DNA of 64,000 nt from Deltaproteobacteria bacterium (GTDB lineage: Bacteria > Myxococcota_A > UBA796 > SXON01). Positions 34,749 to 44,045 of the stretch are shown in pieces (position 1 is the stretch's first letter; the number at the start of each line of letters is the position of its first letter). The stretch is from the NCBI GenBank assembly GCA_947486185.1, contig CANKTH010000006.1, forward strand, positions 17,635 to 81,634. The letters run 5' to 3'. The notes under the pieces are model-generated. The model had not been told where the DNA came from and did not search any database. It was given only the letters and a program-made list of their open reading frames with translations. Both the position numbers and the translations under genes were made by a program.

Positions 34749-36308
34749 CTACTCTTCGTCCAATTGCAGCGACCCGTCTTTCGGCTTGCCCGCGTCGTCC
34801 GACGGCGGCGGCATCACCGCCTCCTTGACCGTGAACGGCTGACCCGACCAGGGGAGCTTGATGTTCTGATTGTAGCGAGGCGCCTGCTCCGCCGATTGGT
34901 ACACGCCCACGATGTGGAAGTTCACCCGGCGGTTTAGCGCCAGGGTCTCTTCGTCGTCTCCGACACGCACCGGCTCGACTTCGCCCATTCCACGGTAGGA
35001 GAGCCGGCTCGGGTGGGTGCCCGACAGGACGAGCTGTTGCCAGATCGACCGCGCCCGCTTGATCGACAGGTCGTAGTTGTAGTCGAACGAGCCTTCGTCG
35101 CTGGCGTGCCCCTCGATGACGAGGTGGGCGATCTGCCCGTTCTGGGCCATCAGCGCGGCCACCGCCTCCAGCGTGGGCAACGAGGCATCGAGGATCGTCT
35201 CCGTACCCAGCGCGAACTGGATCGGGTCTCGGATGATGATCTGATCCTCGGAGATCTTGGCGAGCTCGCCTTCGGCCCACTTCGGCACCTCGGGGTCGGT
35301 CTCGGCCGGCGCTGGGCCAACGGGGAACTCGATGTCCTCGGGCTCCGACGTCGCGATCGGGAGGTTTCGTACGGGCGTGGTATCCGGCTTGAGCTCAGGG
35401 TACTTCGCAAAGGTGAAGCCACCATAGATGCGGAAGTTGGAGGAGCCTACGCCCTCCGCCACACCCTTGCCGAACCCCAGATCGACCTGGGTGCTCCGAC
35501 TCGGCCAGAGTTGGGCGCCTCCAAGCACCTCGGAGCTGTTCTCGCCGCCACCCTTCCCAAAGCTGCTGAAGGTCTCCCGCGCAACATAGCCCCAGGTGAG
35601 GGCAAAACGTTCGGGCCATACCAGCGCCCGCGCGCCGAGGCCGAGATTCAGCTCATTCCCGAGCTTCAAATCCTGTTCCGCCGCCGCGTCCACCGGGCGA
35701 CGAAAGGTGAACCCGAGGTCGCCAAGGAGCGAGACAGGGCCAACGTTGACCTGCGCCAATCCCACCGGCAAAAGCCGAAGGCCGCGCTCGCCGGCGTACC
35801 TGCCCGGCGTAGACGCCGGCAAGGCCAGGTCGGCGCCGAGGCCCATGCCAAGGCGTTTCGACTTGTAGATCTGGAGTTTTCCGCCGATCCGCGGATCACC
35901 CAGCGCTGGACCGTCTGCCGACAAGGTGGGCTCGGTGCTGCCGAAAGACGCCGCCGCCGGCACGATCGCGCGCAGCTGAAGCCGATCCGAGGCCGACCAC
36001 GCGATGCCCAGGTCCAGCGCCAGACGCTGCCCGACCACCGTCCCGACCTCATTGTTGTCTGTGTAGAGAATGAGCGGAGCATCCTCGAATTGAATCAGGG
36101 ACCCAACCCTCCAGCTCCCCTTGGGCGCCATCATCGGGCCGTCAACACCGACCACCGCGCCGGGTGAGAGATTGGCGTGCACCATCTCTATGTCCAGCGA
36201 ATAGCCTGCGGCGAATGCGCTGGTAGAGGAGGCCGCCAATGAGGTGGCGGCGAGAGTGAGCAGAGCCGTGAGACGAGGGCGACGGCTTCGCTCTGGATGA
36301 GGGGTCAT
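34749..36308 (-). CDS. OmpA-family outer-membrane protein
   Basis: 519 aa from ATG 36308; ATG 36323 is open five codons upstream. A basic n-region and signal peptide end near AFA. Residues 25-330 are strand-rich with repeated aromatic ends, consistent with an outer-membrane barrel (LGRPDAVR-like porin features are not clear, but GLGADLALP and LSLLGDLGFTFRR read as strands). Residues 385-500 are an OmpA C-terminal peptidoglycan-binding domain: HLVIEGHASDEG, DYNYDLSIKRARSIW, and YRGMGEVEPV. It tethers the outer membrane to the cell wall. The TSP3 protein follows it. Confidence 0.88.
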   Translation of the reverse strand: MTPHPERSRRPRLTALLTLAATSLAASSTSAFAAGYSLDIEMVHANLSPGAVVGVDGPMMAPKGSWRVGSLIQFEDAPLILYTDNNEVGTVVGQRLALDLGIAWSASDRLQLRAIVPAAASFGSTEPTLSADGPALGDPRIGGKLQIYKSKRLGMGLGADLALPASTPGRYAGERGLRLLPVGLAQVNVGPVSLLGDLGFTFRRPVDAAAEQDLKLGNELNLGLGARALVWPERFALTWGYVARETFSSFGKGGGENSSEVLGGAQLWPSRSTQVDLGFGKGVAEGVGSSNFRIYGGFTFAKYPELKPDTTPVRNLPIATSEPEDIEFPVGPAPAETDPEVPKWAEGELAKISEDQIIIRDPIQFALGTETILDASLPTLEAVAALMAQNGQIAHLVIEGHASDEGSFDYNYDLSIKRARSIWQQLVLSGTHPSRLSYRGMGEVEPVRVGDDEETLALNRRVNFHIVGVYQSAEQAPRYNQNIKLPWSGQPFTVKEAVMPPPSDDAGKPKDGSLQLDEE

Positions 36309-36385
36309 ACTCGGCATTCGCATCGCGGTGACGTTATCCTGTTTCGTTCAAGACGGGGCGCACCGCCCCGAGCGGAGTCTACACG

Positions 36386-37420
36386 ATGTGGGTGCTGATT
36401 ACGGTGGCGATGGCCGCGGAGACGGACGTTGGGTCCCTCACCACGTTGTTGCGCGATCTCTCGGAGCAGACCGGTAAGACGGTGCTGGTCGCCGGCGCCG
36501 GGGCGGACGTGGCCAAGGCGGCTGAGAAAGTGGCGGCGGACAACACCGATCTTGCGCTCAAAGTGCTGTCCGTCCCGACCCTGGGGGACGTCGACGCGGA
36601 AATGGCGCGCGTGCTCAGCGCGTCGGGTTTGACCTGCGGCGTCCGGGTCGCAGTCGACGACACGGACGGGAGCTGGGCGCTCTCGACCCATGGCGACTGC
36701 GATGAGGCCTCCGAGGCCCCGGAAGCGGCCAAGTCCGCGGCCGGCGCCCTGTCCGCGGAGCAGAAGGTCAAGTTGGTCGCCGATTATAATGCATCCGCTC
36801 TCGAGCGGCGCCGGCCCGAAGAGCGGGTCTCGGGCAACCCGATGATCACCGGCTCCTCGCCCAACCTCCTGCCCTGGCAGGTGTGGGACGGCGGGGGCAC
36901 GGCGCTCAGCACCACAGCGTTCGCTGAGGCGATCGGCGATCAGGCTACGCTGGACGAGCTGGAGGCCGACGCGCGCGCGGCGCGTAAACGGCGGACGACC
37001 TTGAGCATCGTCGGGCCGGTGGCGATCGCCGGTGGCGCTCTCCTCGCTCTGGGTGTTCAACCCTTCGATCTCGCCACGAGCCCTGTTGGCAGCTCCGCGC
37101 ACAAGGGCCAGGCCTTCACGCAGGACCTGCTGACGCTTGGCGCCTCTGCCCTCATCGCAGGAGGCGCGGGGTCGCTGACCCTCGGACTCGTGCAGGTCCC
37201 GCTCGCCAAACAGAGGGCCGCGAAGGTTCATAAGTACTATTCCTCCTCCGAAGCTGACAAGCGCATCGAGACCTTCAACGGCGACACGCTGTTCAAGCTC
37301 GGTCTCCGGAGCGCGGATCTCCGTGCCCCGGCCCCAGCCGCGGAGCCCGCCACGGATGAGACCGCTGCCGACACGGCTCCGGCCGCCCCGGCGGAGCCAA
37401 CCACAGCGCCGGTACCCTGA
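36386..37420 (+). CDS. Exported membrane-associated protein of unknown function
   Basis: 344 aa. A very short signal-like start (MWVLITVAMAAE), with GGAG 8 nt upstream of the ATG. Residues 15-100 look like a small alpha/beta domain (TLLRDLSEQTGKTVLVAG; LKVLSVPTLGDVDAEMARV) similar in layout to secretin N-domains, but the match is weak. Two hydrophobic stretches near 205-230 and 245-275 may be membrane spans. The C-terminus is Ala/Pro/Thr-rich. No family is recognised. It diverges from the OmpA-family gene across 77 nt. Confidence 0.65.
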   Translation: MWVLITVAMAAETDVGSLTTLLRDLSEQTGKTVLVAGAGADVAKAAEKVAADNTDLALKVLSVPTLGDVDAEMARVLSASGLTCGVRVAVDDTDGSWALSTHGDCDEASEAPEAAKSAAGALSAEQKVKLVADYNASALERRRPEERVSGNPMITGSSPNLLPWQVWDGGGTALSTTAFAEAIGDQATLDELEADARAARKRRTTLSIVGPVAIAGGALLALGVQPFDLATSPVGSSAHKGQAFTQDLLTLGASALIAGGAGSLTLGLVQVPLAKQRAAKVHKYYSSSEADKRIETFNGDTLFKLGLRSADLRAPAPAAEPATDETAADTAPAAPAEPTTAPVP

Positions 37421-37494
37421 TCAGGCGCCCAGCTGCAGCACCGCGCATGATCATAGGACTCGGCGACCGCCCGCGCCGGAGCTAACTTAGGCTC

Positions 37495-38793
37495 ATGCTG
37501 CTGTTCATGCTCGCGTGCTCTGGCAACGCCGTGCCCACCTTGACGGGCTCGGTTCCGAAGTTTTATGGTCCCGCGCCCAAAAACGTGCTTTGGGTCTCGA
37601 TGGACACCATCCGACTCTCAGAGATGGGTCGGTACGGGGGGAGCGAGCCGCTGACGCCCTTCCTCGACTCCCTGATGCGTGACGGCCTCGCGCTCGATCA
37701 CCATGTTTCATGTTCAAACTGGACTTTTCCCTCGGTCGCATGCGCAGCCCAGGGCCAGTGGATGGTGGACATGGACTGGGTGCCGCGGATCGACAGCTAC
37801 CGGCTGCCCGCGCCGGACGTCCCCTCCCTCGCGAGCGAGCTGTCCGCAGCCGGCTACGCCACGATCCTGCTCACCTCCAACTCCTGGCTCTCGGGAGAGT
37901 GGAACACCGACTACGGCTTCGACTACAGCGAGCGCCCCGACAGCACCTACACCGAAGACATCTTCGCGTACGGGGAGGAGAAGATCAGCGATGCGCAAAA
38001 GAACGGAGCCGAGAACTGGTTCCTGCACATCCACATCAAAGAAGCTCACGCCGCCTACAAGCCGCCCGAGGAGTACCTCGCCGGCCTCGATGCCCTGCCC
38101 TCGATCTCCTACAACCTCGAGAGCTCCGACGAACATTATGACGCGGCCGATGACTGGGAGACCCTGAGCGCGGAACAGCAGGACGTCCTGCTCCAGCACC
38201 TCTGGCTCCGGTATCGGGGCGAGCTGCGCTTCATGGATGACCAGCTCCGCGAGGCCTTCGAAGACTTCGACCGTAAGGGCCTGCTCGACGACACGCTGGT
38301 GGTCTTCTGGAGCGATCACGGCGAACAATTCTACGAGCACGGCTACCAGACGCACGCCTACGTGCTCTACCGCGAAGAGAACGAGGCGGTCGGCTTCTTC
38401 TGGTCCAAGAACATGCGGCCGCTGGCGTGGAACGGCCCGACCGGGCACCCCGATCTTGCGCCGACCACCTTGGCGATCCTCGGAAAACCCATCCCCGAGT
38501 CGTTCACCGGACTGCCGGTCGGCACCGCTCCCGACGACCGGATCATGCCGCTGATGGCGGTCGCGCGTGTGGGGCCGATCAACGCGATGTACCAGAACAA
38601 TCTCAAGATGATGTACTCCTGGGGCGCTGGCCGAAAGTACCTCTACGACCTCGACGCCGACCCCGCGGAGCTCACCGACATCTACGATCCGACGGACCCC
38701 AACGTCATCGCGCTCTGGGACGAGCTCACGCCGATCCTGGAGCGGATGGACCCGCTGGTGGAGTACTACAGCCCCGCGAACGTCGGTCCTTGA
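37495..38793 (+). CDS. Sulfatase-fold lipoprotein with a Thr in place of the formylglycine Cys
   Basis: 432 aa. Short lipobox start (MLLFMLAC, Cys8). Alkaline-phosphatase-superfamily marks: VLWVSMDTIR with metal-ligand Asp37, TPFLDSLMRDG, and VVFWSDHGEQF near 275 (Asp and His metal ligands), then HAYVLYREE. The nucleophile segment reads SNWTFPSVACAAQ; sulfatases proper have Cys or Ser in C/SxPSR, whereas WTxPS with Thr77 is common in phosphotransferase or uncharacterised relatives. True sulfatase activity is therefore doubtful; phosphodiesterase or phosphoglycerol transfer are alternatives. The next lipoprotein gene starts 6 nt downstream. Confidence 0.8.
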   Translation: MLLFMLACSGNAVPTLTGSVPKFYGPAPKNVLWVSMDTIRLSEMGRYGGSEPLTPFLDSLMRDGLALDHHVSCSNWTFPSVACAAQGQWMVDMDWVPRIDSYRLPAPDVPSLASELSAAGYATILLTSNSWLSGEWNTDYGFDYSERPDSTYTEDIFAYGEEKISDAQKNGAENWFLHIHIKEAHAAYKPPEEYLAGLDALPSISYNLESSDEHYDAADDWETLSAEQQDVLLQHLWLRYRGELRFMDDQLREAFEDFDRKGLLDDTLVVFWSDHGEQFYEHGYQTHAYVLYREENEAVGFFWSKNMRPLAWNGPTGHPDLAPTTLAILGKPIPESFTGLPVGTAPDDRIMPLMAVARVGPINAMYQNNLKMMYSWGAGRKYLYDLDADPAELTDIYDPTDPNVIALWDELTPILERMDPLVEYYSPANVGP

Positions 38794-38799
38794 GGCGCG

Positions 38800-40338
38800 G
38801 TGGCCCTCTTCGTCTTGCTGATGACCGGATGCAGCCCCGACTACGTGCTGCAGAAGGGCGCGACGCCGGAGCTCAGCGGGCCTGAGATCCAGGTCGAGCC
38901 TCTGGCCGTCGACTTCGGGGCGATCGCGGTGGGCCAGCTCGGCGCGTCGCGCGTGGAGATCCTGAACACCGGGGACGCCAACCTGGAGATTTCTTCCTTG
39001 GAGCTGGATCCGGACTCAGGCTTCACGCTGACCGCCGCGCCGGGCCTCATCGCGCCGGGGGCCACCTTGGAGGTCCTGCTGAGCTTCCAACCCGGGGCGC
39101 GCCGGTCCAACGACCTGCTACGTATCTCCAGTAACGACGCCGATGAGCCGCTGGTCGAGGTCGCGGTGACCGGGATCGGCTTGTTCCCGGTGCTGGCGAT
39201 CGACCCGAACCCCTATCACGTCGGGTCGTTACAGCCGGGCTGCGACGACGTCGGCGTCGCGACCCTGAAGAACATCGGCGGCGCGGACCTGGTGGTCGAC
39301 AACCCGGTGCTGATCGGCGACGGCTTCGAGCTCGTGGCCAGCCCTACCTTTCCCCTGACCCTGCCGCCATCCCAGACCGCGACGTTGAGCCTGCGCTTCG
39401 GCCCCGAAGAAGAAAGCGCTTACTCCGCCGAGCTCTGGCTGACCTCCAACGACCCGGCCGGCGTCACGACGCTGAGCCTGCTCGGCGAGGGGGAGGCCCC
39501 GCCCGCCGAGGTGGAGGAGACCTTCCGGCAACCGGATGGCCCGTGGGACCAGGTCGATCTCATCTTCTATGTCGATCAGTCGAGCTCGATGCTCGATGAC
39601 GAGTCGTTGATGCGTTCGAACTTCGACGTCTTGATGTCCAACTTGGATTTTTTCGTGGCCGACTATCAGGTCGCGGTAGCCACTGACGACAACGGCTGCG
39701 CCAACAACGGCTTCATCACGCCCGAGACCGACGACCCGGTAGGGGAGTTCGGCGAGGCCCTCGCCGGCCCCTCCGGCTACTTCACCGAAGCCGGCTTCGC
39801 GGTGCTGGCCAACGCGCTGCGCGCCTCGGGGAGTCGAGGATGTAACACCGGATTGGTGCGTCCGGACGCCAAAACTATGGGCGTCCTGGTGTCCGACGAA
39901 GAGGAGCAGTCGGACGACGGCGTGGACACCTGGATGGACACGATGATCATGCTGGCCCCCAACCTCACCGTGAGCGCGGTGGCGGGGCCCACCTCGGGCT
40001 GCAGCACGGCGGACGCGGGAAAACGTTATATGGAGGCTGTGAACTACACCGGCGGCATCTTCCTGTCCATCTGTGAGAGGGACTGGAGTCGCTACTTCCA
40101 GGCGCTCGGCGAGCTGTCCACCGCCGCTCCGACCGACCGCTTCCCGCTCTCATGGGTGCCGGACCCCGACACCCTCGAGGTCACGGTCACCCCCCTCCGC
40201 GGTGACGCCGAGGCGCAGGGCTCGGATCGGTGGACCTGGGAAGAGTCCACGAACGAAGTGGTATTTGGGACCGAGTTCATGCCTCCTCCACGCGCGGAGA
40301 TCCTCATCGAGTACCGGCCAGCGGCCAGCTGCGGCTGA
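38800..40338 (+). CDS. Surface lipoprotein with choice-of-anchor D domains and a VWA-like domain
   Basis: 512 aa from GTG 38800; lipobox MTGC at Cys11. Two Ig-like ASH/choice-of-anchor D domains span about 35-130 and 130-230 (VDFGAIAVGQLGASRVEILNT; VGVATLKNIGGADLVV). Residues 250-470 are a VWA-like domain with the MIDAS motif DQSSSM, then VAVATDDNGC, and MGVLVSDEEEQSDDG. The architecture is common in myxobacterial surface proteins. The role may be adhesion or metal-dependent binding, but is not known. Confidence 0.85.
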   Translation: MALFVLLMTGCSPDYVLQKGATPELSGPEIQVEPLAVDFGAIAVGQLGASRVEILNTGDANLEISSLELDPDSGFTLTAAPGLIAPGATLEVLLSFQPGARRSNDLLRISSNDADEPLVEVAVTGIGLFPVLAIDPNPYHVGSLQPGCDDVGVATLKNIGGADLVVDNPVLIGDGFELVASPTFPLTLPPSQTATLSLRFGPEEESAYSAELWLTSNDPAGVTTLSLLGEGEAPPAEVEETFRQPDGPWDQVDLIFYVDQSSSMLDDESLMRSNFDVLMSNLDFFVADYQVAVATDDNGCANNGFITPETDDPVGEFGEALAGPSGYFTEAGFAVLANALRASGSRGCNTGLVRPDAKTMGVLVSDEEEQSDDGVDTWMDTMIMLAPNLTVSAVAGPTSGCSTADAGKRYMEAVNYTGGIFLSICERDWSRYFQALGELSTAAPTDRFPLSWVPDPDTLEVTVTPLRGDAEAQGSDRWTWEESTNEVVFGTEFMPPPRAEILIEYRPAASCG

Positions 40339-40398
40339 ACGCGCGGACCCAAGCCCGTCCCTGTCGATATCGGACATACAAGGAATCAGGACCACGTC

Positions 40399-41946
40399 AT
40401 GAACTCGGAGAACGCGCCGGTCGCACCCCCCGTCGTGCGACGGCTGGAGCTGATGTCGGCATTCGCCGTCGCAGGGCTGTGTCTCTGCGTCACCTACCTC
40501 GTACCTGGACTTTCGCCCTACCAACCCTGGCGGCCGGGAGAGCCCGTCCCTGTCCTCGCGGCCCTCCTTCCCCGCGAAGCCCCTCGCATCATCGAGGATG
40601 ATCGTGGCGAGCTGATCGAGGCCCCCGAGGAGGCGCCGCCGCCACCCCCACCCGCCGCCCTCCCATCCGACGTCGCGCTCGCCGGCGTAGGCGCTTTGCC
40701 GGCGCGGGAACCGGGTGTGCCCACCGCGCTGGAGGATCCCGATCACCGCGGGATGGACCACTATTATCGCGCGCTCGCCGGGCTCGGGCGCAGCACCCGC
40801 ATCGTCCGCGCGCTCCATTACGGCGACTCGACAATCGCGGCGGACGGCATCACAAGCACGGTGCGTACGCGGGTTCAGGCGCGCTTCGGGAACGGCGGCC
40901 CGGGCTTCTTGCCGGCCGGGATGGACCCCCGTTGGAACATGCGCTCGGACCTGAGCCTCTCACGCCAGGGCGGGTGGAGCACCCACTCGCTGCTCAATGG
41001 TGGAAATAACGGACGTTTTGGCCTGGGCGGCATCGCCAGCACCGCCAGTTCTGGCGGTTATCTGGTCATCCGGCCGAAGATGGACACCCCCACGGCCGCC
41101 GTCCCCTGGGCCCGCGCCGAGCTGTGGTACCGCGGTGAAGGCGGCGGCCGGGTCTGGGCCAGCGCCGACGACCAGCCGGCGGGGGAAGCCGGCGCGAACG
41201 GCGCGGGGGACACCAAGCTCATCAAGGAGCTCCCTACCGGGTTTTCGAAGTTTGCTTTCGGGTCCACCGGCGCACCCGTGCTCTTCTACGGCGCGGTCTT
41301 GGAGAGCCACGGGCCCGGTGTGACCTGGGAGTCGCTCGGCGTCGTCGGCGTCGGGGCCAAGTCCTTCACCTACGCCAACAAGCGGCATCTGAACGACCAG
41401 AGCGCTTCCCGAAACCCCGATCTCGTGGTGGTGATGCTCGGCGGCAACGACGCCGGCTACCCCGTGCTCATGACCGGGGACGGCATGGGATACCTGCCTT
41501 ATTTCCAGACGGCGATCCGTGCGGTGCGCTCCGGCGCCCCCAACTCGAGCTGCCTGATCGTGAGCCCGCTGGACCAGGGCACGCGGGACGTCACGACCAC
41601 CACCGCGGAGGACGGCACGGTGACCGAGAGCCGCGGGCCGGCGCGCTCGAAGCCCTCGATGAAAAGGCTGGTTGATGTACAACGTTACGCCGCCACCACC
41701 GAAGGATGTGCGTTCTGGGACGCGCGGGCCGCGATGGGCGGTGAGGGCGCGATCATGAGGTGGGGCGCGCGCCGGCCGCCGCTCGCGTGGGCCGACCTGC
41801 TTCATCTCTCAGGGGCGGGGCTCGACATCGTGGGCCAGATGCTCGCTGACGCGATCGAGTCCGGCTACGACCACTGGCAGGCATCGGGCGGCCTCAAACG
41901 TGGGCTTCCGAAGCCCCCGGGCCCGCCCGTGACGCCGACGCCCTGA
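40399..41946 (+). CDS. Membrane-anchored SGNH/GDSL-type hydrolase
   Basis: 515 aa. A single N-terminal membrane span (about 17-37) leads to a Pro/Glu-rich linker. SGNH blocks are present: GDST near residue 141 (nucleophile Ser), a Gly block around FGNGGPGFL, GGNDAG near 350 (Asn), and DLLHLSG near 467 (catalytic Asp/His). An inserted beta domain of about 150 aa between blocks is typical of the PatB/AlgX-like peptidoglycan or polysaccharide O-acetyl esterases. Substrate is probably a cell-wall or capsule acetyl ester, by inference only. Confidence 0.85.
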   Translation: MNSENAPVAPPVVRRLELMSAFAVAGLCLCVTYLVPGLSPYQPWRPGEPVPVLAALLPREAPRIIEDDRGELIEAPEEAPPPPPPAALPSDVALAGVGALPAREPGVPTALEDPDHRGMDHYYRALAGLGRSTRIVRALHYGDSTIAADGITSTVRTRVQARFGNGGPGFLPAGMDPRWNMRSDLSLSRQGGWSTHSLLNGGNNGRFGLGGIASTASSGGYLVIRPKMDTPTAAVPWARAELWYRGEGGGRVWASADDQPAGEAGANGAGDTKLIKELPTGFSKFAFGSTGAPVLFYGAVLESHGPGVTWESLGVVGVGAKSFTYANKRHLNDQSASRNPDLVVVMLGGNDAGYPVLMTGDGMGYLPYFQTAIRAVRSGAPNSSCLIVSPLDQGTRDVTTTTAEDGTVTESRGPARSKPSMKRLVDVQRYAATTEGCAFWDARAAMGGEGAIMRWGARRPPLAWADLLHLSGAGLDIVGQMLADAIESGYDHWQASGGLKRGLPKPPGPPVTPTP

Positions 41947-41961
41947 CCGGGCCCCGAGCGC

Positions 41962-43488
41962 TCAGCCGGGCGCGGTGGGAACACGCTCAAGGCTGAGGCG
42001 AGGAGGCAGGAGCCCAGATAGTGCGTCCAGCGCGGCGGAGACCTCGGGTACGTGTTGGGGAGACGTGGCGTAGAACCAGATAGTCTCGGACGCTGACGTG
42101 ATTCGTGGGCCCGATAGGCTCAACGAGGCGAGCCTGACCCAGTCCGAGGGCAGGCTCGGGGCGATGTGCTCATAAATCACCGCGGCCCGGGCATCCTTCT
42201 TCTCGGCGAGCTCATCCATCCACTCCGGCCCTGCCCACGCGCCGCGATGCGCCAGGGCCTCAAGCGAACCAAGCCCAACAAGGTCAAGGATATAATAGTC
42301 GTTTTTCCACGCCGCGTACCCGATGTCGTTCACCGCTACGCCGCCCTTGAGCGCCTCGCTGCTGAACACATGGATCTGGCGTTGTTGCTCAAAGATGTTG
42401 AGGGCCGCGAGCGGCGTGCTGAACATCGCCCACAGCTGCGGGCTGTGGAGCAGGAGGACGATCAACCCCGCCAGGCGCAGCGCCCGTGGCTCGTCCCGGG
42501 CGAGACGCCACACGCGCGGCAGCTCGGCACGCAGAAGGGCGAGGCCCACCACGAGGAGGGTGGCCCAGATGTAGGCGGTGTACCGGGTATACCAGCCGGA
42601 GTGTCCCGCAACGAGGTGCCCGAGGGCCGCGGCCAGGCCAAACCCGGCGAGGTCACGCTCCCACCCTCGGCGGCGCCAGGCCAACACGGCCAGCGCGGGT
42701 ACCGCCAGCAGGACCAGCACCCCCTGGAGATCCAGCGTGTGGAGCGCGACGTTGTGGGCCAGGGTCCCGAGCCGGCCCCCACTCCCGACCACCGCCGACT
42801 TGACCAGGATCGAGCTAGGGAGATAGCCGAGGCCCAAACGAAACAGCGACAGCGCGGATGCGGCGATCCCGAGGGTCACGCCGAAGACCACCCCCAGCGC
42901 GCCGAGTCGCGCGCGGGGCAGGCGCAGACCGAGCAACGCCAACGCCGGCACGGTCAACCCGAGGTGCTCGTATCGCACCAGCGGCCCGAAGCAGAGACCG
43001 AGCCACAACCACCATGGCACCTGTCTTTCTTCCAGGGCCTGCCACAATCCCAGCGTCGTCAGCACAGCGAGAAAGAGCTGGAGGCTGTGCTCCATGCCCA
43101 TCAGCGGGAGGGCGCAGATGTTGAATGAAATCAGGAGGAAGGCGCCCAGCCAGGACGGCGCTCCTTCGCCCACCCGCGCCTGGAGCGGCCCGATCAAGCC
43201 CACCAGCCCGACGCCCGCGGCGAGGTTGAGGATCAGGGGCCACCAGAGCTCAAGGGGGCCTCCCATCAGGGGAGCGAGGAGATAGGGCCAGAGGATGGAC
43301 GAGGAAGGCGCTGAAAACTCGCCCGGGTTGATCCCGTGGTGCCCCTCCCGAAGCCCCTCAGCGAGCGCGAGGTGGATGTACGCGTCGTCGAGGCTGTAGG
43401 TCACGCTGCCGGTGAGCGCGACCACGAGGAGCACCTGTAGTGCCAGGATCATCAACCACAGCCCCAACACGGCGCGAGGCGGGCTCAT
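41962..43488 (-). CDS. Multi-spanning GT-C-like membrane protein
   Basis: 508 aa with about ten hydrophobic helices. The first periplasmic loop has SLDDAYIHLALAEGLREGHHG, with the acidic pair that follows TM1 in GT-C glycosyltransferases; these use lipid-linked sugars and transfer on the periplasmic face. The C-terminal 150 aa are soluble, with VNDIGYAAWKNDYYILDLVGLGS, a block found in many such bacterial proteins. It overlaps the SCO gene by 4 nt (ATGA) as the last gene of the mnmE operon. Acceptor is unknown. Confidence 0.75.
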   Translation of the reverse strand: MSPPRAVLGLWLMILALQVLLVVALTGSVTYSLDDAYIHLALAEGLREGHHGINPGEFSAPSSSILWPYLLAPLMGGPLELWWPLILNLAAGVGLVGLIGPLQARVGEGAPSWLGAFLLISFNICALPLMGMEHSLQLFLAVLTTLGLWQALEERQVPWWLWLGLCFGPLVRYEHLGLTVPALALLGLRLPRARLGALGVVFGVTLGIAASALSLFRLGLGYLPSSILVKSAVVGSGGRLGTLAHNVALHTLDLQGVLVLLAVPALAVLAWRRRGWERDLAGFGLAAALGHLVAGHSGWYTRYTAYIWATLLVVGLALLRAELPRVWRLARDEPRALRLAGLIVLLLHSPQLWAMFSTPLAALNIFEQQRQIHVFSSEALKGGVAVNDIGYAAWKNDYYILDLVGLGSLEALAHRGAWAGPEWMDELAEKKDARAAVIYEHIAPSLPSDWVRLASLSLSGPRITSASETIWFYATSPQHVPEVSAALDALSGLLPPRLSLERVPTAPG

Positions 43489-44045
43489 TCAGCGAGGAGC
43501 GACCGGATCCCGTCGTGTAAGGAGGCGAGATCGGGCTCTTTCGGATCGGGGAAAGCTCTTATGGTTCCTTGTTTGCCTACAAGTACGAAGCGCTCGCCGT
43601 GCATCACCGAGTCGGGCGAGCCCGGCGGGAGCCGCTCCATCAGCTGTTTCATGCCCCCCACCACCACCGTCCGCACTTCGGCCGGGGGGCCAGTGAGGAA
43701 GCTCCAACGTGCGGGATCCGCCCCCAAGCCCTGGCTGTAACGGAGCAGGACCTCGGGCGTGTCGGTCTCGGGGTCGACGGTGAACGAGACGAAACGGAGG
43801 CCCGGCTCGTGTGCCCAGACCCGTACAACGTCCGCCATGGTCGCGCTCAGGCGGGGACAGACGCTCCCGCAGGAGGTGAAGATGAAGTTGGCGACCCAGA
43901 CCGAGCCGAGGAGCTGATCCCGACCCAGGCCGGCGCCTGTCTGATCCACCAGGGAGAAGGCGGGTACTTCGCCGAAGTCAGGCAGAACAGGCTGCCCTGC
44001 ACACGCCGAGAGGACGAGCAACGACGCGAAGCATCTCGCGCTCAT
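43485..44045 (-). CDS. SCO1/SenC family copper-binding lipoprotein
   Basis: 186 aa. Lipobox LSAC at Cys15. The domain shows FTSCGSVCPR with Cys59 and Cys63 in the CxxxC copper motif, FVSFTVDPETDTPE, and the downstream His in SVMHGERFVLV that completes the copper site. SCO proteins load the CuA site of cytochrome c oxidase or act as disulfide reductases. Stop and start overlaps of 4 nt link it to the TPR gene and the GT-C gene. No cytochrome oxidase genes are present. Confidence 0.92.
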   Translation of the reverse strand: MSARCFASLLVLSACAGQPVLPDFGEVPAFSLVDQTGAGLGRDQLLGSVWVANFIFTSCGSVCPRLSATMADVVRVWAHEPGLRFVSFTVDPETDTPEVLLRYSQGLGADPARWSFLTGPPAEVRTVVVGGMKQLMERLPPGSPDSVMHGERFVLVGKQGTIRAFPDPKEPDLASLHDGIRSLLAE

